The notes: generated by a model from the sequence alone, not told the origin. A stretch of 64,000 nt of DNA from Anaerolineae bacterium (GCA_021463865.1 JAJTXY010000001.1:248001-312000), one strand, 5' to 3'; positions 25,601-35,455 are shown, counted from the stretch's first letter. Made by a program: numbers and translations.

Positions 25601-27061
25601 ATGAAGCGCCATCGAGCAGCACTCTGGTTGAATGTGCTGCTGTTGCTGATTGGGGCTGGGTTACGTTTTCAATATCTGGTAGATGATGAACCATTGCATC
25701 CTGATGAAGCCCTATTTGCAACATTGGGGCGACGCATGGTGCAGCAGCAGGATTGGTTGCTAAATGGCGCTACCACCGACAAGCCCCCTTTGACCTATTT
25801 ATTGGTGGGGGTGAGCCTTGCCGGGGTGGGGCAGAGTGAATTTGCTGCTCGTCTGCCCTCGGTTTTTGGCAGTCTCATTGGGGCCACTGCCTTTTTCGCC
25901 CTGATCCGCCGACTATCCAAGCACACTCCTACCGCCCATCTCGGCCTATTGTTGTACATCCTATCCCCACTTGAAATCGCGTTTGCCCCGACCATCTTCC
26001 AAGATACCTTCATGTTGGCCTGTGTGCTTCTAGCGGCGGTGTGGGCCACCCATCAAAAATGGGGCTGGACGGGGGCGCTGTTGGGTTTGGCATGGGTCAT
26101 GAAACCGACGGCGCTGTGGGTGTTGCCATTGGTTATCGGCATCGGTATTTTTTCATCCTCGGTGTGGTCATTTGAAAATGCCCCACCGATTCCCTTGAGT
26201 CGCATTTTTAATCATGCCAAACGTTTTATTTTCGGGGCATTGTTCACCCTTGTGCCCATTTTGGCGTGGGATATGGCCCGCCCGCAGCAAAGTTTTGTGA
26301 CGCTCGGCGGTTATAACAACAATCCGGGGCGTTTGGCACGGGCTGATGAAATTGGGTCACGGACTGAGGCATGGTTGCACTTACTGGCGGATGCGTTCGG
26401 TGGCCCAATCATCGGGATACTGATTTTCTTTATCGTGATGGCTTGTTTGATTTATACCGCCCGAAAGCGCCATCCCGCCCGTTGGGTTAGCTGGATGATT
26501 GCGTTATTTCTGGTGTGGTATCTGGGTCTCTATTGGCTGGTGGCGTTTAGTATCCGCATCCGCTATCTGCTGCCGATTATGCCCTTTATTTTGCTCTTGG
26601 CAGCATTGGCGATTGGGGAATGGGCCTCACACGGGCAATGGAGAGTGTGGTTCAGCGCCATTGGGATTATGTTGGTAATGACCCACCCCGCTTTAACCGC
26701 ACGATCCCTCAGCCGCGAACCCCAAGATTTTGATTTGCAGGGGATTGATGAACTTGCTGATACACTCAATCGGGATTTTACAGGCCGCATCGTCTATGAT
26801 TATTGGTTGGGTTGGGAATTGGGCTGGTATTTGGGGGAAGATACTGATGTGTGGTTGGTTTATTTTTCTACCCCCGAAGAACTGGCGGCGCATTTGCAAA
26901 CGGAGACCGGAGCGCGGTATCTGGTCGCTCCTAATGAGGAGTTGGCACAGATGTGGTTCTATTTGCTGAATGTAAAAAATGTGCGAACGACCCCTATCCG
27001 TCATATCCATAATTTTGTGATTTATGAGGTTATGCCGCCACTCAAATCTCCGCCAGAATAA
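25601..27061 (+). CDS. GT39-like (ArnT/PMT) membrane glycosyltransferase
   Basis: A protein of 486 residues with about eleven hydrophobic segments. The first extracytoplasmic loop carries the acidic motif LHPDEALFATLGRRMVQ (catalytic DE), then DKPPLTYLL and the loop typical of GT-C enzymes using polyprenyl-phosphate sugars. The C-terminal 100 residues form a soluble domain (DFTGRIVYDYWLGWELGWYL). It follows the GT2 gene that likely makes its donor. Its last 20 bases overlap the 3' end of the convergent mgtE gene. Confidence 0.85.
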   Translation: MKRHRAALWLNVLLLLIGAGLRFQYLVDDEPLHPDEALFATLGRRMVQQQDWLLNGATTDKPPLTYLLVGVSLAGVGQSEFAARLPSVFGSLIGATAFFALIRRLSKHTPTAHLGLLLYILSPLEIAFAPTIFQDTFMLACVLLAAVWATHQKWGWTGALLGLAWVMKPTALWVLPLVIGIGIFSSSVWSFENAPPIPLSRIFNHAKRFIFGALFTLVPILAWDMARPQQSFVTLGGYNNNPGRLARADEIGSRTEAWLHLLADAFGGPIIGILIFFIVMACLIYTARKRHPARWVSWMIALFLVWYLGLYWLVAFSIRIRYLLPIMPFILLLAALAIGEWASHGQWRVWFSAIGIMLVMTHPALTARSLSREPQDFDLQGIDELADTLNRDFTGRIVYDYWLGWELGWYLGEDTDVWLVYFSTPEELAAHLQTETGARYLVAPNEELAQMWFYLLNVKNVRTTPIRHIHNFVIYEVMPPLKSPPE

Positions 27062-28409
27062 GCCGCGCCAACATGAAATAAATCAAGAGTCCGGTGGCAT
27101 CTACGAGGGTACTCATGACTGGTCCGGAAATGACAGTAGGATCAATTTTCACCCGTGCTGCCGTGATAGGCAGCATCACCCCCATGAGATTGGCCCAGAT
27201 GACGACTACGAATAAAGCCAGAGCGAGGGTGACTGCCAGATGGGGTGTGTTACCCCATGCCGCTGATAAGCCAAAACTTGCTACTGCCATTAACAAACCT
27301 AACCATGCCCCAGTTAAAAATTCACGCCCAACAACCCGCCATGTGTCCTCAAAACGGACTTCGTTCATCGCCACCGCCCGAATCATGGTGGCGGTCATTT
27401 GTGACCCAGCATTTCCGCCTGTTCCAATCAACAAAGGAACAAAAAATGAGAGGGCTACGACGGTTTCTAAATCGCTCTGAAAAATGCCCATAATGGAAGT
27501 TGTGAATTGGGCGGTGAGAAAAAGCAGCAATAGCCAGCCGACCCGCTTACGTACCATTGTCCAAACCGGGGTACTGAAATATGACCCTTCGAGTGGTTGT
27601 GAACCCCCAAAGCGTTGGGCATCTTCCGTAAACTCGTCATTGATAACGTCAATCACATCGTCGTGGGTCACAATGCCCATCAGTTTGCCATTTGTGTCTA
27701 CCACTGGCACGGCAAAAAAGTCATATTGTGACACGACTCGCGCCACTTCTTCCTGATCGGTATCTACCGTAACCGTAATGACCGAAGTTTGCATAATCCG
27801 GGCCAATTGTTCTTGGGGTTGAGCGGTCAATAATTTCCAGATCGGGATAATGCCCACCAATTTGCCTTCGGTGTCTACCACATAAAGGTAGGCCAGTGTT
27901 TCTACCGATAAATCAATACTGCGCAGATACTCTAACGTTTGTGCAATCGTCCAATCCTTGACTAATCGGACGATATTGGTTGCCATCAAACGTCCGGCGG
28001 TGTCTTCCTCATAGGCCAGCAGTTTTTCAACCTCAATGGCTTCGGCTGGAGTCATCAGGGCGATAATGGCTTCGGCTTGCTCTTCGTCAATTTCCGATAG
28101 GATTTCCGCCGCGTCATCCGAGGGCATGACCTCCAATAAATCGGCTAATTTGTCATCGGACAGGGCTTCGACTAGTTCTTGCAGGGTATCAGTGCGTGCC
28201 TCATCCAATACTTCGGCGGCGACATTCAGATGCAAACTCTCGAATACTTTGAGGCGGTGGGCGTCATCTAACATTTCCAGCAGATCGGCAATATCCGCTG
28301 GATGTTCCTGTTTGAGAAATTGATCTACCTCGCTGAATTTTTCGGCATCTAATAATTCAACAAGGTATTCAAAAGTCTCGGTGAGATCGTAATTTGCTTT
28401 AGATGACAT
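27042..28409 (-). CDS. mgtE: Magnesium transporter MgtE
   Basis: A protein of 455 residues with the full MgtE order. The N-terminal superhelical Mg sensor covers about 1-135 (HPADIADLLEMLDD, LLEVMPSDDAAEIL). Two CBS domains follow at about 135-265, then five membrane helices. The pore motif PLLIGTGGNAGSQ and the acidic pore residues are present. It is an inner-membrane Mg channel gated by cytosolic Mg. It overlaps the convergent glycosyltransferase by 20 bases at the 3' end. Confidence 0.96.
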   Translation of the reverse strand: MSSKANYDLTETFEYLVELLDAEKFSEVDQFLKQEHPADIADLLEMLDDAHRLKVFESLHLNVAAEVLDEARTDTLQELVEALSDDKLADLLEVMPSDDAAEILSEIDEEQAEAIIALMTPAEAIEVEKLLAYEEDTAGRLMATNIVRLVKDWTIAQTLEYLRSIDLSVETLAYLYVVDTEGKLVGIIPIWKLLTAQPQEQLARIMQTSVITVTVDTDQEEVARVVSQYDFFAVPVVDTNGKLMGIVTHDDVIDVINDEFTEDAQRFGGSQPLEGSYFSTPVWTMVRKRVGWLLLLFLTAQFTTSIMGIFQSDLETVVALSFFVPLLIGTGGNAGSQMTATMIRAVAMNEVRFEDTWRVVGREFLTGAWLGLLMAVASFGLSAAWGNTPHLAVTLALALFVVVIWANLMGVMLPITAARVKIDPTVISGPVMSTLVDATGLLIYFMLARLILAEI

Positions 28410-28450
28410 ACCCTATCCGCCTAATGGTCAAGTGGTCGAATAAATAGGAA

Positions 28451-28471
28451 GGGCGGTGTGTTGAGCCGCCC
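28451..28471 (-). terminator. Hairpin terminator of the M20 peptidase gene
   Basis: GGGCGG (28451-28456) and CCGCCC (28466-28471) form a GC-rich stem, followed on the minus strand by a moderately T-rich run. It lies 43 bases after the M20 stop. Confidence 0.6.
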
Positions 28472-28513
28472 TCCCGAAAGCATCAGTTTGTAAGGTGTGC
28501 CACAGATTTGGGG

Positions 28514-29890
28514 CTACTTTTTGTAATTGGGCAGCAGGCGATAAAACTCAATGGCCGTTTGCATACCCAAGCGGAACTGTTCCAGTGAGAATTTCTCATT
28601 GGGGGCGTGCAGACGGTCATCGGGCAGGCCGAAGCCCATCAAAATCACCGGAATCCCCAACGCTTCACGCAGCATCATTACGGCAGGAATCGAGCCGCCC
28701 TCCAGTGTAAAAATGGGCGCTTTGCCATAGGAATGCTGATACGCTTCCACCGCGACCTGCATGGCGGGGTCATTTGGATCCACCACAATCCCCGGCTCCC
28801 CACGTTTAAAGGATACTTTGCTGCGAACGGTGGGCGGGGTATGCGCCGCAACATGGCGTTCAATGGCTGCAAAGACTTTTTGTGGATTTTGATTGGGCAC
28901 AAGACGGCAGGTTATTTTGGCAGTGGCTTTGGCGGGGATAATCGTTTTGCTGCCGTCGCCCGTGTAACCACCGAATAAGCCGTTTACCTCGATAGTTGGG
29001 CGTGCCCCCGTGCGTTCCTTCAAGGTGAAATCGGGGTCGCCCCAGATGGCTGGTGCGTTCGTTTCGGCTTTCCACATCGCTTCGGTGAAAGGCACATGTG
29101 CGATGCTTTCGCGTTCGTCAGGGGTCAATACCCGCACATCATCTAAGAAACCGGGGACAGCAATCCGGCCCTGTGCATCATGCAGCGAGGCTACAATCCG
29201 GCTGATGGCATGGGTTGGATTGTCTACCGTTCCGCCATAGGCACCCGAATGCAGGTCATGATCTGGCCCGGTGACATAAATTTCCAGTTCGACCAAGCCA
29301 CGCAGCCCATACACAATCGTCGGGGTTCCCGGTGCAATCATGCCAGAATCAGAAACTAGCCCCACATCGGCCTTGAGTAATTCCACATGCGATTGGATAA
29401 AGGGCCGCAGATGAATCGAGCCAACTTCTTCTTCACCTTCCAACATAATTTTGAGGTTGACCGGGAATGTGCCCGTCGTTTTCATGACCGACTCAAAGGC
29501 CTTGAGGTGGATAAACACCTGCCCTTTGTCATCGGCGGTGCCGCGCCCATAAATTTTGTCGTCCATGATGACAGGTTGGAAAGGCTCTGTGTGCCACCCA
29601 TCTTTCAATTCGGCAGGTTGTACATCATAATGCCCATATAAAATGGCGGTGGGGGCGCTGCTACCTGCACCAAGCCATTCCGCATAGACCACCGGATGAC
29701 CTTCTGTCTCTAAGACTTCTGCACGGGTCATGCCGAGGCTTAAACAATGCGCGGCGGCCCATTCAGCGGCTTTGCGAATATCGGCTTTGTGTTGGGGTTG
29801 GGCGCTGATACTCGGAATGCGCAAAAATTCCGTCAATTCACGCAGAAACGTATCCTGATTTTCGAGTGCGTATTCAAATGGCGTCGTCAT
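28514..29890 (-). CDS. M20 family metallopeptidase (dipeptidase)
   Basis: Zinc dipeptidase/carboxypeptidase family, 458 residues. Metal-site motifs in order: LYGHYDVQP, GRGTADDKGQ with the bridging aspartate, LEGEEEVGS with the general base glutamate and ligand, and SDSGMI. The dimerisation lid lies at about 200-320, and the C-terminal EGGSIPAVMMLRE and LHAPNEKFSLEQ supply the last histidine. Similar proteins hydrolyse short peptides, including carnosine-like dipeptides. It is probably cytosolic, as no signal peptide is seen. Confidence 0.93.
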   Translation of the reverse strand: MTTPFEYALENQDTFLRELTEFLRIPSISAQPQHKADIRKAAEWAAAHCLSLGMTRAEVLETEGHPVVYAEWLGAGSSAPTAILYGHYDVQPAELKDGWHTEPFQPVIMDDKIYGRGTADDKGQVFIHLKAFESVMKTTGTFPVNLKIMLEGEEEVGSIHLRPFIQSHVELLKADVGLVSDSGMIAPGTPTIVYGLRGLVELEIYVTGPDHDLHSGAYGGTVDNPTHAISRIVASLHDAQGRIAVPGFLDDVRVLTPDERESIAHVPFTEAMWKAETNAPAIWGDPDFTLKERTGARPTIEVNGLFGGYTGDGSKTIIPAKATAKITCRLVPNQNPQKVFAAIERHVAAHTPPTVRSKVSFKRGEPGIVVDPNDPAMQVAVEAYQHSYGKAPIFTLEGGSIPAVMMLREALGIPVILMGFGLPDDRLHAPNEKFSLEQFRLGMQTAIEFYRLLPNYKK

Positions 29891-29951
29891 AAAATCTACT
29901 TTCTGTTGTTAGGTCATCGCAGAAATTCACTCATTCTGCTCCTAAAGACGA

Positions 29952-30968
29952 TTAAACGTTGAACCCCTCTAATGATTTTTGCCACATTTCCTGTCTTTCA
30001 CCAGAAACGTAGGGGAAATAATAGCCAATGCGATCCAGTAAACCCGTATATCGCTCTTTAACCTTATAGGGTAGCTCGTCATACGTCCCGATCACGGCAC
30101 ATTTTTCTAACATGTCGTCGCTGATTTTTTCGTGCATTTCCATCCAGCGGCCCGTGCGTGACATGGTATTCAATTCCTCATGCAAATCACCCCAACCATG
30201 ATGATCCATGACGGTGCGATAGGTCGGCGTGCTGGCATAAAACGCGATTTGGCTCTTGACCATCGCTTTTTGATTTTCAATTTCTTCAGTATCCTTGCCC
30301 GTCACTACAAAAATGGCACAGGTGAGGGCGACATCGCTCCGACTGCGGCCCGTTTTCTTTGCACCGATTTCGACATTCGGAATGACCATATCGCGCAGGT
30401 AGTCGGCGGTGTGGAAGGGATGCACATGGAAGCCCTGACACAATTCACCCGCTAATTGGCATAGGTAGGTATTGACCCCCGCGATGTAAATCGGAATATC
30501 AGGGTTTTCAATCGCACGCGGTTGGAAAAAGGGTGTCATCAAGGTGTGCTGATAAAATTCGCCACGATAATTGAGGGGGGTGTTGTGCTGCCAGCAGTCC
30601 CAAATGGCTTGCATCGCCAGAATGTAATCACGCAGGCGAGGGCCGGGTCTATCCCAGACGGCGCTAAAACGTTTGGTGATATGTGGCTTGACCTGTGTTC
30701 CCAAGCCCAAAATGAAACGACCTTTGCTTTGTGCCGCCAAATCCCATGCAGTATGGGCCATCACCATTGGGCTGCGCGGAAAGGCGACAGCGATGGCAGT
30801 GCCAAGCTCAATAGTTTTGGTCGTATAGGCTGCGAGGGACAGCGGAAAAAAAGGATTATACATGGTTTCGGATGTCCATATCCCGTTAAAGCCCATTCCC
30901 TCTAGCTCTTGGGCGGTTTCGGGCACGGTATTGAGATCATCCGGCATGATCGTGACATCAAATTTCAT
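29952..30968 (-). CDS. LLM-class F420-dependent oxidoreductase
   Basis: A bacterial luciferase-like TIM barrel of 338 residues. Family features include GFNGIWTSETMYNPFFPLSLAAY, TKTIELGTAIAVAFPRSPMVMAHTAWDLA, GRFILGLGTQVKPHITKRF and PIYIAGVNTYLCQLAGE. The pattern matches the F420-dependent TIGR03617 subgroup rather than FMN-using monooxygenases. The substrate is unknown. Presence of such an enzyme implies that the host makes F420. It faces the NagD-like gene across a divergent promoter. Confidence 0.9.
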   Translation of the reverse strand: MKFDVTIMPDDLNTVPETAQELEGMGFNGIWTSETMYNPFFPLSLAAYTTKTIELGTAIAVAFPRSPMVMAHTAWDLAAQSKGRFILGLGTQVKPHITKRFSAVWDRPGPRLRDYILAMQAIWDCWQHNTPLNYRGEFYQHTLMTPFFQPRAIENPDIPIYIAGVNTYLCQLAGELCQGFHVHPFHTADYLRDMVIPNVEIGAKKTGRSRSDVALTCAIFVVTGKDTEEIENQKAMVKSQIAFYASTPTYRTVMDHHGWGDLHEELNTMSRTGRWMEMHEKISDDMLEKCAVIGTYDELPYKVKERYTGLLDRIGYYFPYVSGERQEMWQKSLEGFNV

Positions 30969-31008
30969 ATAAGTTTTTCTCGCAATCTGTATTTTTTGAC
31001 AAGCCCGC

Positions 31009-31035
31009 TTGATTATAACAATAGATGGCTATAAT
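31009..31035. promoter_or_regulatory. Overlapping divergent promoter region
   Basis: TATAAT on the plus strand at 31030-31035 faces the HAD gene and has TTGATT at 31009-31014 with a short 15-base spacer. TATAAT on the minus strand lies at 31012-31017 and faces the LLM gene. The two polymerase sites would overlap and compete. Confidence 0.42.
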
Positions 31036-31074
31036 CATCAGCGGTTTATCTTGATGGATTGGAGAAATATCCCA

Positions 31075-31863
31075 GTGATTGAGTTTTCACACATTCGCGG
31101 CGTCATTCTGGATATGGATGGGGTCATTTGGCGCGGTAGTGAAATTTTGCCGGGCGTGCCCGATTTTTTTAGATTTTTGGATTCGTGTGGTATTCCGTAT
31201 GTGTTTGCCACTAATAATAGCACCCGTACCCCCGAAATGTATGCCGAACGCATCAGCGGCTTAGGAGTAAAGGTCGAAATCACCCAAATTATCACCTCGC
31301 CACTGGTGACGGCTCGTTTTCTGCGTGACCAATATCCCAATGCCTCCAAAGCCTATGTGGTCGGCCAAGAGGGGATTTATGCCGCACTGCATGGAGTGGG
31401 CTTAGAGATTGTGGAAGATGATGAGCAGGCCGATTTTGTGGTGGTGGGTCTGGATCGTAGCCTGACCTACGCCAAATTGCAGGCGGCGTGTTACCAAATT
31501 CAACGGGGGGCGCTGTTTATTGGCACGAATGGCGATGTCACCTTGCCGGAACCGGATGGCTATATCCCCGGCGCAGGCAGCATCTTGGCCCTGTTGCAGA
31601 CGGCGACTAAGCAGCCACCTTTGATTATGGGCAAACCCGAAAAGCCGATGTTTGAATATGCCCTCGGTGTGTTGGGGACTGCCCCCACCGCGACGTTGAT
31701 GGTTGGGGATCGCGTTGAGACCGATATATGGGGAGCAAAACGCGCCGGGTTGTCCAGCGCGTTAGTGTTAAGTGGCGTCACAGATGCCGGGGATTTCGGC
31801 GAGTATCAACCCGATGGCATCTATCAAGATTTGGTTGATCTACAAAATCACTGGTTGCCTTAA
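31075..31863 (+). CDS. NagD-like HAD-IIA hydrolase
   Basis: HAD subfamily IIA phosphatase, 262 residues from GTG 31075, which has GGAG ten bases upstream; ATG 31054 is an alternative, and the longest frame (TTG 31009) would start inside the -35 box. Motif I is GVILDMDGVIWRG, then FATNNSTRTPE, the cap domain with IFTG-like AYVVGQEGIYA, GTNGDVTLPEPDGYIPGAGSI, and motif IV in LMVGDRVETDIWGAKRAG. NagD, AraL and 4-nitrophenylphosphatase-type enzymes share these motifs. The stop overlaps the convergent bactofilin stop by four bases. Confidence 0.92.
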   Translation: MIEFSHIRGVILDMDGVIWRGSEILPGVPDFFRFLDSCGIPYVFATNNSTRTPEMYAERISGLGVKVEITQIITSPLVTARFLRDQYPNASKAYVVGQEGIYAALHGVGLEIVEDDEQADFVVVGLDRSLTYAKLQAACYQIQRGALFIGTNGDVTLPEPDGYIPGAGSILALLQTATKQPPLIMGKPEKPMFEYALGVLGTAPTATLMVGDRVETDIWGAKRAGLSSALVLSGVTDAGDFGEYQPDGIYQDLVDLQNHWLP

Positions 31864-32558
31864 TCTTCTTTGACCGTTTCACCTACCACGACTTCAATAT
31901 CATCATCATCTTTATCAGTCTTGGGGGTCTTGTCGGCTTTGCGCTTTTTAGGTTCTTTCATCTCATCGTCGGCTTTTTCCTCTGTCGCCGCCACTGGTTC
32001 GGTTGGGGATTCGTCAACCACCTGTGTCTCGGCTACCGCCTGAACTTCCGGTTTTTCGTCCTTAACTTCGGGTGGCGTACCGGGTTCGGGCAGTGAGGCG
32101 GGTTCAAAACTTTGGATAGAGGCATCATGCCGCACCATGGTGATCTTGCCGTCAATAAAAGCGCCTTCTTCCGTCGTAATGGCGGTGGCGTGAATGTCGC
32201 CCCATACGCGGCTGGTTTTCAGCAGTTGGACTTTGTTGCCCGACACATTACCACGTACCGCTCCGGCGATGACCACATTCCGGGCATTGATGTCGGCAGT
32301 GACTTTGCCAGTTTCGCCGACCAATACATTGCCTTCAATTTCCAATGTCCCCTCAAACGTGCCATCGAGCCGCACATTGGCCTGACTGCGGAGTTCACCG
32401 CGCAGGGTTGAATTGGCTCCCAAGACTGTCTCAAAACCGACGGGTTGGCGGGGTGTGCCAGCCGATGGGGTACTTGGCGTGGATGAAGCCGCAGGCGTTG
32501 GGGTCTGCGGAGATGGTTCTTGTGGGGTGTTTCGGCGTCCACCAGTAAAAAAGGACAT
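31860..32558 (-). CDS. Bactofilin (polymer-forming cytoskeletal protein)
   Basis: A protein of 232 residues. After a Pro/Thr/Ser-rich N-terminus, residues about 40-140 show the repeating beta-helix pattern of DUF583: [60 protein letters not shown]. The C-terminal 80 residues are charged (Glu/Lys/Asp-rich) and likely disordered. AAGGAGG precedes the ATG. Bactofilins polymerise without nucleotides and organise the envelope or chromosome. It is a single gene divergent from ruvB. Confidence 0.93.
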   Translation of the reverse strand: MSFFTGGRRNTPQEPSPQTPTPAASSTPSTPSAGTPRQPVGFETVLGANSTLRGELRSQANVRLDGTFEGTLEIEGNVLVGETGKVTADINARNVVIAGAVRGNVSGNKVQLLKTSRVWGDIHATAITTEEGAFIDGKITMVRHDASIQSFEPASLPEPGTPPEVKDEKPEVQAVAETQVVDESPTEPVAATEEKADDEMKEPKKRKADKTPKTDKDDDDIEVVVGETVKED

Positions 32559-32649
32559 GCTTGCGCCTCCTTGCCTTTACATTACTTCGAATGATACCCA
32601 GCCCAAGCCATTTCTGCTAATTATATTACGTCAAAATTTCAAGTTCGGA

Positions 32650-32679
32650 TTGCAGCGACGGCCTGCCCTCCGTTATACT
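32650..32679 (+). promoter_or_regulatory. Promoter of ruvB
   Basis: TTGCAG (32650-32655) and TATACT (32674-32679) are separated by 18 bases; the ATG of ruvB lies 24 bases downstream with AAAGGAAAA between. Confidence 0.58.
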
Positions 32680-32703
32680 ACACCTGTTCTAAAGGAAAAC
32701 GCT

Positions 32704-33741
32704 ATGACCCAAGATGATCGCCCAATAGATGGCAAACGGCAGTCTGATGATTCAGTCAAATTAGATTATGCCCTGCGCCCCCGCAGCCTGAATGAGTATA
32801 TCGGTCAGGAGCGTGTGATTGAGAATTTGAAAGTTTTGATTGAGGCCGCCAAATCCCGTAAGGAAGCCCTCGATCATGTGCTGTTTTATGGCCCGCCCGG
32901 CTTGGGAAAGACGACCCTCGCTAATGTACTAGCGAATGAAATGGGGGCGAATCTCAAAACCACCGCTGGCCCTGCGATTGAACGCACAGGCGACCTCGCG
33001 GCAATTTTGACGCATCAACGCGCCTCGGATGTGCTGTTTATTGACGAAATCCACCGTTTAGGGCGCCCAGTTGAGGAAGTTCTCTATTCCGCGATGGAAG
33101 ATTTCGTCTTGGATATTGTCATTGGCAAAGGGCCAGCCGCCAAAAATGTCCGTCTTAAGCTGCCGCGTTTTACGGTAGTAGGGGCGACGACCCGCCTTGC
33201 TTTGTTGACCGCCCCCCTGCGTGATCGGTTTGGGGCGGTGTTCCGCATGGATTTTTACAGCATGGCGGCGATGGAAATGATTATCGAACGGGCCGCCGAC
33301 AAATTGAAGATTGAGGCAAAGCCGGAAGGTGTTTCCGAAATCGCCCAACGTTCACGGGGGACGCCGCGTGTGGCCCTACGTCTATTACGCCGCGTGCGCG
33401 ATTATGCACAGGTGCGCGGAGCAGGTATCATCTCCCAAGAAATAGCCGATGAATGTCTCAGTGGTTTGTTGGAGATTGATCCGCTTGGCTTAGATGATAT
33501 TGACCGCCGCGTGCTGTTGACAATTATCAAAAATTTTAATGGTGGCCCGGTGGGTTTGGAGACCATTGCCGCGTCTATCAGTGAAGAGGGTGATACGATT
33601 GAAGATGTGATTGAGCCGTTTTTGCTCCAACTCGGCTTTTTGGAGCGCACCCAACGCGGACGAGTCGCTACCCGCCGCGCCTATGAGCATCTTGGCATTG
33701 TGGACAATCGGCCCACTATTCAGCAACCGCCATTGTTTTAA
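32704..33741 (+). CDS. ruvB: Holliday junction branch migration helicase RuvB
   Basis: A protein of 345 residues from ATG 32704, which has AAAGGA just upstream; the open frame extends further but that part overlaps the bactofilin gene. RuvB features: the [20 protein letters not shown]-terminus, Walker A GPPGLGKT (63-70), Walker [10 protein letters not shown], sensor 1 and arginine finger [19 protein letters not shown], and the C-terminal winged helix with [23 protein letters not shown]. It is the hexameric motor of RuvAB in recombination repair. It is followed by DUF2905 and queA, an arrangement common near ruvB. Confidence 0.98.
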   Translation: MTQDDRPIDGKRQSDDSVKLDYALRPRSLNEYIGQERVIENLKVLIEAAKSRKEALDHVLFYGPPGLGKTTLANVLANEMGANLKTTAGPAIERTGDLAAILTHQRASDVLFIDEIHRLGRPVEEVLYSAMEDFVLDIVIGKGPAAKNVRLKLPRFTVVGATTRLALLTAPLRDRFGAVFRMDFYSMAAMEMIIERAADKLKIEAKPEGVSEIAQRSRGTPRVALRLLRRVRDYAQVRGAGIISQEIADECLSGLLEIDPLGLDDIDRRVLLTIIKNFNGGPVGLETIAASISEEGDTIEDVIEPFLLQLGFLERTQRGRVATRRAYEHLGIVDNRPTIQQPPLF

Positions 33742-33758
33742 GCGAAAGGGTCTTGCAA

Positions 33759-33998
33759 ATGGAACTCGCGTCGGTTGGAAAGCTGTTAATCGTTCTGGGG
33801 GTTGGGGCGGTGTTGATTGGCGGCCTCTTTTTACTCTTTAGCCGCATCCCCGGCCTCCGCAATTTGGGCCATCTCCCCGGTGATGTGCGCGTGCAGGGCC
33901 AAAATTTTGCCTGCTTTTTCCCGGTGGTCAGTATGATTTTGCTCAGTATTATTCTGACGATTGTTTTGAATGTGATTGTGCGACTATTCAACCGTTAG
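33759..33998 (+). CDS. DUF2905 family small membrane protein
   Basis: A protein of 79 residues. AAAGGG at 33745-33750 is eight bases before ATG 33759, which favours this start over TTG 33753. It has two membrane helices, LLIVLGVGAVLIGGLFLLF and MILLSIILTIVLNVIVRLF, with the family core RIPGLRNLGHLPGDVRVQGQN and FACFFPVVS between them. Function is unknown. It sits between ruvB and queA as in many genomes and is only eight bases before queA. Confidence 0.93.
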   Translation: MELASVGKLLIVLGVGAVLIGGLFLLFSRIPGLRNLGHLPGDVRVQGQNFACFFPVVSMILLSIILTIVLNVIVRLFNR

Positions 33999-34005
33999 AG
34001 GGTTA

Positions 34006-35115
34006 ATGAAACTCACCGATTTTGATTATCCCCTGCCGCCGGAACGCATTGCCCAACATCCTGCCGAACCGCGTGATTCATCCCGCCTGTTGGTGCTGCA
34101 TCGGGATACGAGTCAGCGCGATCACCGCCTCTTCCGCGAATTACCAGAATATCTGCGTCCCCATGATGTGCTGGTGCTAAATCAGACTCGCGTCATCCCG
34201 GCCCGCCTGCACGCCGTCAAAGCCCAGACAGGCGGGGCAGTCGAAATTTTGCTGCTGCGTCAATTGGATGGTGAGGGGCGACGATGGGAAGCCTTGGTGG
34301 GTGGCAAGCGGGTCCTAACCGATACCATTCTAAAATTGACTCATGATGGCAAGGAATTAATCGCAACGGTGGTTGGCGAGGAAGATGGCGCAAAACGGAT
34401 TATCGAATTTTCCGAACCTGTCCATCCATTTTTGAACAAATTAGGCGAGATGCCCTTGCCGCCCTATATCACCGCACCGCTGGATGACCCCGAACGTTAT
34501 CAGACCGTCTATGCTCGGCGTGAAGGGTCGGCTGCCGCGCCAACCGCTGGCCTGCATTTTACAGGCGATTTATTGTTCAAAATTCAGGAAATGGGCGTGA
34601 GGCTGGCCTACTGCACCTTGCATATCGGCCTTGATACGTTTGCCCCGGTCAAAGAGGAAAATGTCGCTGACCACAAAATCCACCGCGAATATGCCGAACT
34701 CAACCCCGACAATGCTCGTATCATCAACGAGGCCAAATTAGCCGGAGGGCGCATTATCCCGGTTGGCACAACCAGCGCACGTACCCTCGAAACCGCTGCG
34801 ATTCGTTCTGCCGCGTTTGGTTCGGAGATGAACGACCCCGACAGCATCCAGAATACGCTGAATAATCTTGCTGAAAATGTCTGCCCGTGGCGTCCAGTGA
34901 TTGCCATTCAGGAAGAAACCGACCTATTCATCACCCCCGGTCATCGTTTTAGGGCGGTTGATGCGATGGTGACGAATTTTCATCTGCCCAAATCTACGCT
35001 GGTGATGATGATTAGCGCGTTGGTGGGGCGGGAAAAATTGCTGGCAACCTATCAAGAGGCGATTGCGATGGAGTATCGTTTCTTCAGCTTCGGGGACGCG
35101 ATGCTGATTGTGTAA
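34006..35115 (+). CDS. queA: S-adenosylmethionine:tRNA ribosyltransferase-isomerase
   Basis: A protein of 369 residues from ATG 34006, with AGAGGGT nine bases upstream. It adds the epoxycyclopentane precursor of queuosine to tRNA using AdoMet. Recognisable segments: DFDYPLPPERIAQHP, LRPHDVLVLNQTRVIPARL, the TAGLHFT motif, IGLDTFAPV, GTTSARTLETAA, and FITPGHRFRAVDAMVTNFHLP near the end. It is the last gene of the ruvB-DUF2905-queA unit. No queC/D/E/F or tgt is in the window. Confidence 0.97.
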   Translation: MKLTDFDYPLPPERIAQHPAEPRDSSRLLVLHRDTSQRDHRLFRELPEYLRPHDVLVLNQTRVIPARLHAVKAQTGGAVEILLLRQLDGEGRRWEALVGGKRVLTDTILKLTHDGKELIATVVGEEDGAKRIIEFSEPVHPFLNKLGEMPLPPYITAPLDDPERYQTVYARREGSAAAPTAGLHFTGDLLFKIQEMGVRLAYCTLHIGLDTFAPVKEENVADHKIHREYAELNPDNARIINEAKLAGGRIIPVGTTSARTLETAAIRSAAFGSEMNDPDSIQNTLNNLAENVCPWRPVIAIQEETDLFITPGHRFRAVDAMVTNFHLPKSTLVMMISALVGREKLLATYQEAIAMEYRFFSFGDAMLIV

Positions 35116-35131
35116 GGTGATCTCTCGAAAA

Positions 35132-35455
35132 CTATTTTCGTCGATGAGATACCCCATATATTGAAAGTGCAATTCCTGAGATGGACCAAAGGCATATCCA
35201 AGTAGTGGAGAGTATAACTGCATCAAAGTGTATAAGTTGACCTATAAGGCCAATTAATACAGGGAGGGTTATCGTAATAATCACATAATAACCTGCCAGT
35301 TGTGCCTCAAATCCTGTTCGTACTATTTTTCTCCTTGTAAATGGTATTGTGCCCACTATGAATTGCTTTTCTTTTATCGCTCGAAGCCCGACAAAGAAGT
35401 AAAACCCAAAGACTGAAACGACTAAAATAAGACCCATCCATTGCAGACATTGCAT
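35132..35455 (-). CDS. Small hypothetical membrane protein
   Basis: A protein of 107 residues with GAGGAA before the ATG. Three hydrophobic helices are visible: WMGLILVVSVFGFYFFVGL, YYVIITITLPVLIGLIG, and STTWICLWSISGIALSIYG. A basic loop (RAIKEKQFIVGTIPFTRRK) lies after the first. No family is recognised. Coding content looks less optimised than its neighbours, and it is transcribed convergently to queA, so it may be a recent or poorly conserved gene. Confidence 0.6.
   Translation of the reverse strand: MQCLQWMGLILVVSVFGFYFFVGLRAIKEKQFIVGTIPFTRRKIVRTGFEAQLAGYYVIITITLPVLIGLIGQLIHFDAVILSTTWICLWSISGIALSIYGVSHRRK

Noticed and set aside
32413-32703. N-terminal extension of RuvB
   Set aside because: It overlaps the bactofilin gene and the ruvB promoter; the ATG at 32704 has a ribosome site and matches RuvB length.
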